Part shown: positions 9,822 through 18,461 of the stretch, in pieces
How positions within the stretch are numbered: the first letter of the stretch is position 1
How the letters are laid out: each line of letters opens with the position of its first letter
From: Kluyvera sp047971185
GTDB taxonomy: Bacteria > Pseudomonadota > Gammaproteobacteria > Enterobacterales > Enterobacteriaceae
Length of the DNA: 64,000 bases
Assembly: GCF_047971185.1 (NCBI RefSeq)
Contig: NZ_JBKDZH010000012.1
Span: 1-64,000 of the forward strand
Reading direction: 5' to 3'
Translations under genes and position numbers: made by a program
The notes under the pieces: generated by a model
Database searches by the model: none
What the model was told of the DNA's origin: nothing
The model's input: the letters and a program-made list of their open reading frames with translations, nothing else

Positions 9822-9849
9822 AATACCTATTTATTCAATTGATTTTTGG
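9822..9849 (+). repeat. Direct repeat, copy 2 (candidate attachment core)
   Basis: A 28-bp segment matching 8425-8451 except for two substitutions and one extra T, in the same orientation. It lies 31 bp downstream of the integrase-like tail. The next 100 bp hold no gene that I recognise. Confidence 0.6.
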
Positions 9850-9956
9850 TCCTTCAGTGCAGCCTGCCCTTAAAAGCAATATCAATAGGTTATGGACAAT
9901 CCCTGCATAGCTAAAGTGTCAGCAGTGGATAAATGCAGATGCCTCACCCATACTGA

Positions 9957-9983
9957 ACGTTCTCAAGTGGTTGTGGAGAACGT
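9957..9983 (+). promoter_or_regulatory. Inverted repeat covering the ribosome-binding site of the 81-residue gene
   Basis: Perfect 8-bp arms ACGTTCTC (9957-9964) and GAGAACGT (9976-9983) enclose 11 bp and end directly at the ATG at 9984. The GGAG ribosome-binding site (9975-9978) lies mostly inside the 3' arm. A folded transcript would hide it, or the repeat may be a protein-binding operator. Confidence 0.5.
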
Positions 9984-10229
9984 ATGAATCAGGATTTCCA
10001 GGATATAAAGGATGAGTTTGACAAACACGGGCCGCAGGCCGGTGAGGAAGTCGCTCAGGCGATGTATGAGTCCCTGTCCAGAAGGCTAACCCCCTATTTC
10101 TTTAACCAGGAAAGCATTAATAAGCGCAGGCTAATCATTAAACTTGAAGAGGGAGAAAAGGAAGTCGGCACCCGCAACAAGTATGATTGGCTGGCCGCTT
10201 TTAATCGGCACAATGCTGAAGGTCGCTAA
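9984..10229 (+). CDS. Small unknown soluble protein (81 residues)
   Basis: I do not recognise it. The protein is charged and probably all-helical, with no signal peptide or membrane span. Its N-terminal half is acidic (MNQDFQDIKDEFDKHG) and its C-terminal half mixes basic and acidic residues, ending in NRHNAEGR. The start is supported by GGAG five bases upstream. An inverted repeat overlaps that site and a terminator overlaps the stop codon, so this is a self-contained transcription unit. It lies just outside the right direct repeat, which makes a phage or plasmid origin possible but unproven. Confidence 0.65.
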   Translation: MNQDFQDIKDEFDKHGPQAGEEVAQAMYESLSRRLTPYFFNQESINKRRLIIKLEEGEKEVGTRNKYDWLAAFNRHNAEGR

Positions 10230-10242
10230 TGCGGCCTTTTTA
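10219..10242 (+). terminator. Terminator of the 81-residue gene
   Basis: AAGGTCGC/GCGGCCTT stem with one G-T pair and loop TAAT, followed by T-rich sequence. It overlaps the stop codon. Confidence 0.75.
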
Positions 10243-10394
10243 TTGAGCAAAAAATCAGCAGCCATGCAGTCGTTTTGTCCATAATACTCATAAAAAAACC
10301 GCACTTTGACGAAGCGCAAAACAGCGCGTTTTCGATCGCGCTATTAATTCACACCGCCAATATAACCCGTCTTAATATGTGAAAGGAGGAGACG

Positions 10395-10598
10395 ATGAAA
10401 ACCTACGATCGTAACCGTAACGCTATCACGCTCGGCACCCGTGTCATGGTAGCCAACAATGGCGCTACCGGCGTCATTACCGCTATTCACGGTGAAGGTA
10501 AAACGGCGGAACAGCTGCGTCGCGAGAGCTGCGTAGAGATTGATGGTTGTGACGGCACGTTCTGCCCGGTTGATTTGATCCGCCTGGGTCTTAACTAA
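10395..10598 (+). CDS. Small unknown protein with KOW/SH3-like start
   Basis: The 67-residue protein opens with a basic stretch and then LGTRVMVANNGATGVITAIH. This looks like the short beta-barrel 'set the boundary, give a value' pattern of KOW or SH3-like RNA- or protein-binding modules. Two cysteines (ESCVEIDGC) and a third (FCPVDLIRL) follow in a compact second half. A very strong ribosome-binding site (AAAGGAGG) precedes the ATG and a clear terminator follows, so expression is likely. The family assignment is an impression, not a match to a named protein. Confidence 0.7.
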   Translation: MKTYDRNRNAITLGTRVMVANNGATGVITAIHGEGKTAEQLRRESCVEIDGCDGTFCPVDLIRLGLN

Positions 10599-10612
10599 TA
10601 CGGCAACGTTCG

Positions 10613-10642
10613 AGGCCACTCCGGTGGCCTTACTGATTTTTT
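10613..10642 (+). terminator. Terminator of the 67-residue gene
   Basis: AGGCCAC/GTGGCCT perfect 7-bp stem with a 4-base loop, followed after a few bases by T6. Confidence 0.8.
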
Positions 10643-10748
10643 GCGCTGCCGAGAGAAAATACAAAAAACTTATATTGATCAAACACAAAGCCCGAAAAGC
10701 CAAATCAGGCAATAATCGCGTGTTGTTTCAATAAAAGTATGTAATCCA

Positions 10749-11090
10749 ATGAATTTCCTAAAGTTATTATTTCTTCTTGTTATTATTCCCTGTCAAAGTT
10801 ACGCGCTCAATTTCTCATCAACCATACTGAAATTAAACTGCCCTGAACGCGGCCTGGTCGAAGTCATCCTGCACGTCTACGGGCATACCCAGGAAGCCTG
10901 GAAAGGCCATTTTGAAACCGGCGCAGGCCACAAGCGCGTCGGCGACATTGAGATTATCCCCTTCGCCAACGGCGATACGCTGCTCCACCGCGTCTCAAGC
11001 GACGCATTCGCGTATGTCTATGACGGCGAGGAACGGGTCAGGCACTGCCTTAAGCTGGACGAACGCCCTGTTTATACTAATTTCGGCTAA
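10749..11090 (+). CDS. Small unknown secreted protein
   Basis: Predicted periplasmic protein of 113 residues. A hydrophobic signal peptide (MNFLKLLFLLVIIPCQSYA) should be cleaved after residue 19, leaving about 94 residues. Two cysteines in the mature part (LNCPERG and RHCLKLD) could form a disulfide. The body is mostly short beta-strand-like segments with several histidines. No lipobox is present. The upstream 100 bp are AT-rich and the start is the first in-frame ATG. It faces the 3' end of umuC, with only 20 bp between. I do not recognise the family. Confidence 0.65.
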   Translation: MNFLKLLFLLVIIPCQSYALNFSSTILKLNCPERGLVEVILHVYGHTQEAWKGHFETGAGHKRVGDIEIIPFANGDTLLHRVSSDAFAYVYDGEERVRHCLKLDERPVYTNFG

Positions 11091-11110
11091 CTACCCGGCG
11101 CCGGTGCCGG

Positions 11111-12364
11111 CTATCGGGCCACCGGCAGATCCGCATAGCGAGTGGTGTAGCTGGGGGAGAGCATTTCCCGCTTCATCGCCCATGTCTGTTCAACCCCCTT
11201 TCCGGCAAAACCGATACTGCCCCGCCCGGAATGATTAATGCTGTCGATCACCTGCATCAGCGCCTGACTATTGGCCTGAGGTGGAAAAGCATCGAACAGC
11301 TGCAGCTGCGCCACGCCCTGGCTGAAAAAATCGCTCAGCATCACCCCCGCTTTCATATAGCGAAAGCCGTCTCTCCAGATCTTATCCAGCGCTTGAGTGG
11401 CGCTGCGAATAATATCCCGCGTATCACAGGTTGGAACCGTCAGCCTGCAGCAGGCCTGCGGAGCATAAAACGTCTCATGCTCCGCGTGCGGGCTGGTACG
11501 CATAAACAGGCTTACGGCGCAGCAGTACTGTCTTTCCGCCCGCAGTTTTTCCGCCGCACGTTCGGCATAGGCGCACACCACCTGGTGCATCTCGTTATAC
11601 GCGGTGATGCGATGGCTAAACGAGCGGCTATGAATAATCTGCTGCTTCGTGGGCGCAAATTCCTCTAGCGCCAGGCAGGACTCGCCGCGAAGTTCACGTA
11701 CCGTACGTTCCATCACGACGTTAAAATGGCGGCGAATAACCCAGGTCGAGCTATCGGCCAGCTGCAAGGCGGTTTCTATTCCCATCAACTCCAGCTTCTT
11801 ACGCGTACGTCTCCCCACGCCCCAGACTTCATGCGCCGGAAGCAAGGAAAGCAATTTACGCTGGCGTTCCGTGGCGCTGAGATCGACGACCCCCTGGGTT
11901 TGTCGCCAGGTTTTAGCCGCCAGATTGGCGAGCTTGGCGAGCGTTTTGGTCGGCCCAATGCCGACGCCCACCGTCAGCCCCGTATTCGTCCTTACCGCGT
12001 CGCGTATCTGGTGACCAAACGCCTCAAGCCCCACGCCGCTGGGGATATCAATAAACGCTTCATCTATCGAATAGATCTCCACGCTGGGCACGAGATCCAT
12101 CAATGTCTGCATCACCCGATGGCTGAGATCGGCATACAGCGCGTAGTTAGAACTGAACACGCTCACCCGCTGACGCTGCAGTTCCTCTTTAATTTTAAAA
12201 TACGGCGCGCCCATGCTAATGCCGAGCGCTTTGGCCTCGGCCGAGCGGGAGATAATGCATCCGTCGTTATTGGACACCACCACTACCGGCCGGCCCTGAA
12301 GATCCGGGCGGAATACCGTCTCACAGGAGGCATAAAAATTGTTAACATCAACCAACGCGAACAT
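11111..12364 (-). CDS. umuC: DNA polymerase V catalytic subunit UmuC
   Basis: Y-family translesion polymerase, active as UmuD'2C with RecA during SOS. The 417-residue protein (E. coli 422) begins MFALVDVNNFYASCE with the catalytic Asp of motif I. The second catalytic pair is in YSIDEAFID near residue 100. The helix-hairpin-helix, thumb and little-finger domains follow. The C-terminus MKREMLSPSYTTRYADL is complete. The start overlaps the umuD stop by 17 bp, as is usual for translational coupling. Presence beside ttcA rather than at the E. coli locus suggests this copy arrived with a mobile element. A decayed umuC piece lies 2.5 kb away. Confidence 0.97.
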   Translation of the reverse strand: MFALVDVNNFYASCETVFRPDLQGRPVVVVSNNDGCIISRSAEAKALGISMGAPYFKIKEELQRQRVSVFSSNYALYADLSHRVMQTLMDLVPSVEIYSIDEAFIDIPSGVGLEAFGHQIRDAVRTNTGLTVGVGIGPTKTLAKLANLAAKTWRQTQGVVDLSATERQRKLLSLLPAHEVWGVGRRTRKKLELMGIETALQLADSSTWVIRRHFNVVMERTVRELRGESCLALEEFAPTKQQIIHSRSFSHRITAYNEMHQVVCAYAERAAEKLRAERQYCCAVSLFMRTSPHAEHETFYAPQACCRLTVPTCDTRDIIRSATQALDKIWRDGFRYMKAGVMLSDFFSQGVAQLQLFDAFPPQANSQALMQVIDSINHSGRGSIGFAGKGVEQTWAMKREMLSPSYTTRYADLPVAR

Positions 12365-12788
12365 ATTTATGGGCTTTTAAGCTAAACGTCACCACGCCGA
12401 AGATTTGCAGCTCTTCCTCCGCGTGAAAGACTATCGGCGCGTACTGCGCGTTATGCGGCATCAGCTGTAATGATGGCCGGGTTCGCAATTCTTTTACCGT
12501 AAACTCCCCCGCTACGGCCGCGACGACGATATCGCCGTGCTCGGCCTTTAATGAACGGTCGACGACCAGCAGATCGCCATCACCAATGCCCGCGCCCATC
12601 ATCGAATCACCGCTAACGCGCACAAAGTAGGTCGCGCTGGGATGCTTGACCACCAGCCGGTTCAGATCCAGGCTCTCTTCAACATAGTCCTGCGCCGGGC
12701 TGGGGAAACCGCAGGGGATCCTCTCCAGGAACAAGGGTAATTCGAGGTCCTGTTCAGCTTGATATACGTACGTGGCGCTCATCTTCAT
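12348..12788 (-). CDS. umuD: DNA polymerase V subunit UmuD, self-cleaving
   Basis: LexA-family (S24) protein of 146 residues. RecA filaments trigger self-cleavage to UmuD', which completes polymerase V. The cleavage site Cys26-Gly27 (CGFPSP), catalytic Ser62 (SGDSM) and Lys99 (VKELR) are all in place. The start used is the first of two close ATGs (12788 and 12782). The LexA box lies 13 bp upstream, so repression by LexA is expected. The first 20 residues differ from E. coli UmuD, as expected for a separate UmuD lineage. Confidence 0.96.
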   Translation of the reverse strand: MKMSATYVYQAEQDLELPLFLERIPCGFPSPAQDYVEESLDLNRLVVKHPSATYFVRVSGDSMMGAGIGDGDLLVVDRSLKAEHGDIVVAAVAGEFTVKELRTRPSLQLMPHNAQYAPIVFHAEEELQIFGVVTFSLKAHKYVRVG

Positions 12789-12801
12789 TTACTCGTTAAT
12801 A

Positions 12802-12817
12802 CTGTCTATATATACAG
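12802..12817 (-). promoter_or_regulatory. LexA (SOS) box of umuDC
   Basis: CTGTCTATATATACAG fits CTG-N10-CAG perfectly, with the alternating TA centre of strong boxes. It lies 14 bp from the umuD start, within the expected promoter. The remaining 275 bp up to ttcA hold no further gene that I can support. Confidence 0.95.
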
Positions 12818-13092
12818 TATTATGCAACGTATGGAGAGATCAAGCCACTTGTTGTCGCGCGGGGACAACCTGTTGAAGGCGCACTGCATTTAATGTCGCG
12901 CTCCCCACAGCCGCGAGTTAGTAAGCCCCATCCTGCAAAACATGCTGGCATTCGTCGCCGTAATCCGTACCATACACGCCACACATTCGCTGATTCGCCG
13001 TCAGCGCGGGACAGCGCTTTTATCGTAAATCAAATGGACTGGAAGACGCTGTAGGGCCTGAGTTTCCATTTAGATTTTTGAGTAACTATTAA

Positions 13093-14028
13093 ATGCAACA
13101 AAATCAAGAAATTACCAAAAAAGAACAATACAATCTGAACAAATTGCAGAAGCGTCTGCGCCGTAACGTGGGCGAAGCCATCGCTGACTTCAACATGATT
13201 GAAGACGGCGACCGCATCATGGTCTGCCTCTCCGGCGGTAAAGACAGCTACACCATGCTGGAAATTCTGCGCAATCTGCAGCAGAGCGCGCCCATCAGCT
13301 TCAGCCTGGTGGCGGTCAACCTCGACCAGAAACAGCCGGGCTTCCCGGAGCACATTCTGCCGGAGTATCTGGAGAAGCTGGGCGTTGAATATAAGATCGT
13401 CGAAGAAAACACCTACGGCATCGTCAAAGAGAAAATTCCGGAAGGGAAAACCACCTGCTCGCTCTGCTCTCGTCTGCGCCGCGGGATCCTCTACCGTACG
13501 GCCACCGAGCTGGGCGCCACCAAAATTGCCCTCGGCCACCATCGTGACGATATCCTGCAAACGCTGTTCCTGAACATGTTCTACGGCGGGAAAATGAAGG
13601 GGATGCCGCCGAAGCTGATGAGCGACGACGGCAAGCACATCGTTATCCGTCCGCTGGCCTACTGCCGCGAAAAAGATATCGAGCGCTTCTCTGAAGCCAA
13701 AGCGTTCCCGATCATTCCGTGCAACCTGTGCGGTTCACAGCCGAACCTGCAGCGTCAGGTGATTGGCGATATGCTGCGCGACTGGGATAAACGCTATCCG
13801 GGCCGGATTGAAACCATGTTCAGCGCCATGCAGAACGTGGTGCCTTCGCACCTGTGCGACACCAGCCTGTTTGACTTCAAAGGGCTGACCCACGGTTCGG
13901 AAGTGGTTGACGGCGGTGACCTGGCGTTCGATCGGGAAGAGCTGCCGCTACAGCCGGTGGGCTGGCAGCCGGAAGAAGAAGACGGTCAGCTGGATGAGCT
14001 GCGTCTGAACGTGGTAGAAGTGAAGTAA
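13093..14028 (+). CDS. ttcA: tRNA 2-thiocytidine biosynthesis protein TtcA
   Basis: ATP-dependent, Fe-S-containing enzyme that thiolates C32 of certain tRNAs. The 311-residue protein has the PP-loop SGGKDS at 47-52, two cysteines of the CxxC motif at 122 and 125 (TCSLC), and a further cysteine pair in PCNLCGSQ near 213-216. All are needed for the [4Fe-4S] cluster and sulfur transfer. Dependence on Fe-S ties it loosely to suf. In E. coli the 5' end of this gene is the Rac prophage attachment site. Here the gene is intact and the corresponding bases around 13.12 kb are undisturbed. Confidence 0.97.
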   Translation: MQQNQEITKKEQYNLNKLQKRLRRNVGEAIADFNMIEDGDRIMVCLSGGKDSYTMLEILRNLQQSAPISFSLVAVNLDQKQPGFPEHILPEYLEKLGVEYKIVEENTYGIVKEKIPEGKTTCSLCSRLRRGILYRTATELGATKIALGHHRDDILQTLFLNMFYGGKMKGMPPKLMSDDGKHIVIRPLAYCREKDIERFSEAKAFPIIPCNLCGSQPNLQRQVIGDMLRDWDKRYPGRIETMFSAMQNVVPSHLCDTSLFDFKGLTHGSEVVDGGDLAFDREELPLQPVGWQPEEEDGQLDELRLNVVEVK

Positions 14029-14036
14029 ACGATCCG

Positions 14037-14062
14037 GCGTCTCAGGCTGCGGCCTGAGACGC
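14037..14062. terminator. Shared terminator hairpin of ttcA and dbpA
   Basis: A perfect 11-bp stem (GCGTCTCAGGC/GCCTGAGACGC) with a 4-base loop sits between the convergent stop codons. T-runs are weak on both sides. Confidence 0.7.
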
Positions 14063-14074
14063 TGATTTAGGCTG

Positions 14075-15448
<1,374 letters not shown>

Positions 15449-15561
15449 AGTATTTTCTCGCGAATTAGGGGCTAACGGTCAGCAGGCGCGTATCCTCGCA
15501 GATCTCGCCGCGGGAAGCGACAATTAATCGGCAGGTAGCATCAGGGTAGCGGAAAAAAGAC

Positions 15562-15684
15562 AAAAAAAAGCCGACTATTCTAAGCCGGCGTCGTACGAAT
15601 CAATTGTGCTATGCAGTAATTCAAAAAAAGGAAGTAAGACAATATGGAGCGCAACGCCCATCGCTTGACGTTGCATTCACCTGC
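15562..15684 (-). ncRNA. fnrS: FnrS small regulatory RNA
   Basis: Hfq-dependent sRNA that represses many mRNAs of aerobic metabolism when oxygen is absent. The minus strand from 15684 reads GCAGGTGAATGCAACGTC and continues almost base for base with E. coli FnrS as I remember it. It is 123 nt against 122. The 3' end is a GCCGGC/GTCGGC-type hairpin followed by T8 (15562-15569). The hairpin loop differs from E. coli. Position between zntB and dbpA is the same. Recognised from memory, not by search. A 40-codon open frame on the opposite strand is coincidental. Confidence 0.93.
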
Positions 15685-15719
15685 GGGATCGATATTGCCT
15701 CGATTGGCCTCTTCTTTTA

Positions 15720-15733
15720 TTGACCTCGCTCAA
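15720..15733 (-). promoter_or_regulatory. FNR site of fnrS
   Basis: TTGACCTCGCTCAA fits TTGAT-N4-ATCAA with one mismatch per half. Its centre is 41.5-42.5 bp upstream of the sRNA 5' end, the class II activator position. This explains anaerobic induction. Confidence 0.85.
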
Positions 15734-15779
15734 ATTAAGTGGCGTTACCCTATCCAAAGGGGGTAAAAAAGGTGATTTT

Positions 15780-16763
15780 TTACAACCAGTTACTACGGTG
15801 TAACCACCACGTAACACCACCAATGAGTAGCACCAACATAATGCAGAATAGCGAAAAGCCCAGATGCGAGCCGCCGCCGGGAATGCCGCCAAGGTTGACG
15901 CCGAACAGCCCCGTCAGGAAGGTGCTCGGCAAAAAGACCATCGCCATCAACGACATGGTATAGGTTCGGCGGGAAAGCGACTCCTGCATCATCTGGGCGA
16001 TTTCATCGGTCATTACCGCCGTGCGGGCGATACAGCCGTCAATTTCATCCAGCCCGCGTCCCAGACGGTCGGCGATATCCTGCATCCGGCGTCGCTGATC
16101 GTCGGTCATCCACGACAGGCGCTCGCTGGCAAGCCGGGCGTACACGTCGCGCTGCGGCGCCATATAGCGGCGCATGACGATAAGCTGCTTGCGCAGCAGC
16201 GCCAGAAAACCGCGCGGCGGCACCTCCTGCTCCAGCAGATTATCTTCAAGATCGATAATTTTGTCGTGCAGCTGCTCGATAAACTCGCTGGCGTGATCGG
16301 TAAGCGCATCGCAGATATCCACCAGCCATGAACCGCAGTCCGTCGGGCCGCTGCCCTCCTGAAGGTCGCTCACCACGTCATCCAGCGCCAGCACTTTACG
16401 CTGCCGGGTAGAGACGATCATGCGTTCATCAATATAGAGGCGCATCGCCACCAGCTGGTCCGGGCGTTCGTCGGTACTGCCGTTAATGCAGCGCAGGGTG
16501 ATCAGCGTCCCCTCTCCCAGGCGGCTCACTCGCGGGCGCAGGCTTTCGCCGGACAGCGCATCGCGCACCACGTTCGGCAATAGCGGCGTGGTCGCCAGCC
16601 ACTGGGCGCTGTCGGGGTGGGTATAGTTCAGGTGCAGCCAGCAGGGATTATCTTTACTGACGAGCTCCGCGTCGGTTAACGGCTTCACGCCGCCCTGACC
16701 ATCCAGCAGCCACGCAAATACCGCGTCTGGTACGTTAAGGTCCGATCCTTTAATGGCTTCCAC
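15780..16763 (-). CDS. zntB: Zinc transporter ZntB
   Basis: CorA-family inner-membrane protein that moves Zn2+; the direction, uptake or efflux, has been debated. I start at GTG 16763: GGAGG lies four bases upstream, and the 327-residue product then begins VEAIKGSDLNVPDAV, like E. coli ZntB. An ATG at 16811 has no ribosome-binding site. The large cytosolic domain ends in two transmembrane helices near the C-terminus. Between them is GVNLGGIPGG, the pore-mouth GxN motif (GVN) of the CorA family. Confidence 0.96.
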   Translation of the reverse strand: MEAIKGSDLNVPDAVFAWLLDGQGGVKPLTDAELVSKDNPCWLHLNYTHPDSAQWLATTPLLPNVVRDALSGESLRPRVSRLGEGTLITLRCINGSTDERPDQLVAMRLYIDERMIVSTRQRKVLALDDVVSDLQEGSGPTDCGSWLVDICDALTDHASEFIEQLHDKIIDLEDNLLEQEVPPRGFLALLRKQLIVMRRYMAPQRDVYARLASERLSWMTDDQRRRMQDIADRLGRGLDEIDGCIARTAVMTDEIAQMMQESLSRRTYTMSLMAMVFLPSTFLTGLFGVNLGGIPGGGSHLGFSLFCIMLVLLIGGVTWWLHRSNWL

Positions 16764-16911
16764 AGCGCCTCCGCTTACGACTTTCTGTCCTGATAGTCTA
16801 GCCATCTCCATTTGTTAAGCAACCGTTAGCGATGCCATGGCGCTGAAAGGATTGATAAAACCGGGGCAGGGGGTTCTCCCGGAGTCGGCTACGCCTCGTC
16901 CGGGATGCGGG

Positions 16912-18084
16912 TTAAAAAGATTGCCAGAAGTTTTGCTCCGCGCTGCCAATCACCGCCGGCTGTAACGCTGCCCCTCTCGCCGGTATATTCGCTAACGGCT
17001 GTGCCTCATCGCCAATGCGGAAGTTCTGCGTGCGCGACTGCAGCTCAATTACCTGGCGCTTCAGAATGTCGGACGATCTGGCCAGCTCTTCAACCACCGT
17101 GATATTGCTCTGCGTCACCGTTTCCAGCTCATTCAGCGCCAGCGTAATCTGATCGATGCCTTTTTCCTGCTCGGAGGTCGAGACGGCAATCTGCTCCATC
17201 AGGCCGTTCAGCTCGCCCGAACCGGCAACGATCTCCTGCATGTTTTTCTCCGCCTCGGCGACAATACTCGCCCCCTGCGTGACGTTTTCGCTGGTGACGT
17301 TAATTAAGGTTTTAATACTCTTCGCCGCTTCCGCACTACGGTGCGCCAGATTCCGCACTTCCCCGGCCACCACCGAGAACCCTTTACCGTGATCCCCCGC
17401 CCTCGCCGCTTCCACCGCCGCGTTCAGCGCCAGAATGTTGGTCTGGAAGGCAATGCCGTCAATCATGGCGATAATTTCCGTCATCTGTCGGGCACAATCG
17501 GTAATCGACTGCATATTGGTCGCCACTTCGCCCATCAGCGCGCCGCCTTTACGGGCGCACTGCGTCGCATCACCGGCGCGTTCACTCGCCAGGCGCGTAT
17601 GCTCGGCGTTGTTTTTGGTACTGGCGGCAATCTGTTCCATGCTCGCCGCGGTCTCCATCAGCGTGGCCGACTGCTGCTCGGTTTTTACCGACAGGTCGCC
17701 GCTGCGGGTTGCCAACTGCTCGGATAACGACATTGCCGTATCCGATGACGTGCGAATTTCCGCCACCAGCGTCGAAATATTATTCGATAAGTTATTGATC
17801 CCCGGAATTAAGCGCCCGGCACAGTTATTCCCAAAGACGGGAATACGCACCGACAGGTTACCGTCATTGACTTCATCAATGCTGCGCTTCACCGCATTAA
17901 TGGGCGTCACCAGGTATTTCGTCATATACAGCCACAGCAGTGCCAGCGCGGCCGCCCATACAATATTTATGGTTAAAAGCAAGAATATATTCTTTGATAA
18001 TATTAGACAGATCACATCGGCAATAAGGAAAACCGCCAGAATAAATACCAGGATAAACGTTCGGACGCTAATGTTTTTAAACAT
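16912..18084 (-). CDS. Methyl-accepting chemotaxis protein without ligand domain
   Basis: Chemoreceptor signalling protein of 390 residues. Two membrane spans (about 10-29 and 33-53) are joined by only a few residues, so there is no periplasmic sensor. A HAMP-like linker (55-107) and a full coiled-coil signalling domain follow. The hairpin tip that binds CheA/CheW (IDGIAFQTNILALNAAVEAA, about 208-227) is intact. The C-terminus ends FWQSF, which keeps the xWxxF form of the CheR/CheB docking pentapeptide (NWETF in Tar and Tsr). It may sense membrane state or a cytosolic cue. Divergent from the MHYT protein, 368 bp away. Confidence 0.9.
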   Translation of the reverse strand: MFKNISVRTFILVFILAVFLIADVICLILSKNIFLLLTINIVWAAALALLWLYMTKYLVTPINAVKRSIDEVNDGNLSVRIPVFGNNCAGRLIPGINNLSNNISTLVAEIRTSSDTAMSLSEQLATRSGDLSVKTEQQSATLMETAASMEQIAASTKNNAEHTRLASERAGDATQCARKGGALMGEVATNMQSITDCARQMTEIIAMIDGIAFQTNILALNAAVEAARAGDHGKGFSVVAGEVRNLAHRSAEAAKSIKTLINVTSENVTQGASIVAEAEKNMQEIVAGSGELNGLMEQIAVSTSEQEKGIDQITLALNELETVTQSNITVVEELARSSDILKRQVIELQSRTQNFRIGDEAQPLANIPARGAALQPAVIGSAEQNFWQSF

Positions 18085-18461
18085 AACCTACCCTCAGCGC
18101 TGGTTGTGTCATTTGGTTATATCACCCGAAGATGTATTTTCCAGACCATTTTGACTATTTTCATCACTTTAACCGTTCGCTGTGCCAGTTTGCCTTTACG
18201 CAGATGAAGCCATTAACCAAAGCAAAATTTATCGCAGATATATCGTTAAGCGTGGCTTAACTCTATAGAAACAAAGCATAATATAATGCACACCGCTTAT
18301 TTATTAACGAACATTTCATCATCATTAAGCCATGCTTAATATATTCAGCAGCATTGCTAATTGGATAAAAAAAAGAGAAGTATCTCGTTATTTCTGTGGT
18401 TTAAATTCGGAATTTACTGATAGATTAACTACAAACCCTTTTATGAAAAGGTATGGATTGC

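Larger units (their letters stand above)
8425..9849. mobile_element. Candidate remnant of an integrative element
   Basis: The 1.4-kb stretch is bounded by the two direct repeats. It holds a umuC-like fragment, one membrane-protein gene and a phage-integrase-like C-terminal tail ending 31 bp before the right repeat. It is AT-richer than the flanking core genes. No intact integrase, excisionase or replication gene remains. What is seen: repeats and fragments. What is inferred: a prophage or island that lost its middle. Confidence 0.4.

Noticed and set aside
10344..10712. 122-codon minus-strand frame over the 67-residue gene
   Set aside because: The plus-strand gene has a strong ribosome-binding site and terminator, and the minus frame shows none.
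12923..13025. Short cysteine-containing minus-strand frame between umuD and ttcA
   Set aside because: Only about 32 codons, no proper start or ribosome-binding site. It may be the end of an old gene, but I cannot support a name.
13030..13638. 202-codon minus-strand frame over ttcA
   Set aside because: It is antisense to the clearly conserved ttcA coding sequence and arises from its codon bias.
15644..15766. 40-codon open frame on the plus strand with an AAGGAAG ribosome-binding-like site
   Set aside because: It lies exactly antisense to FnrS, whose conserved sequence explains the bases, and the protein resembles nothing.
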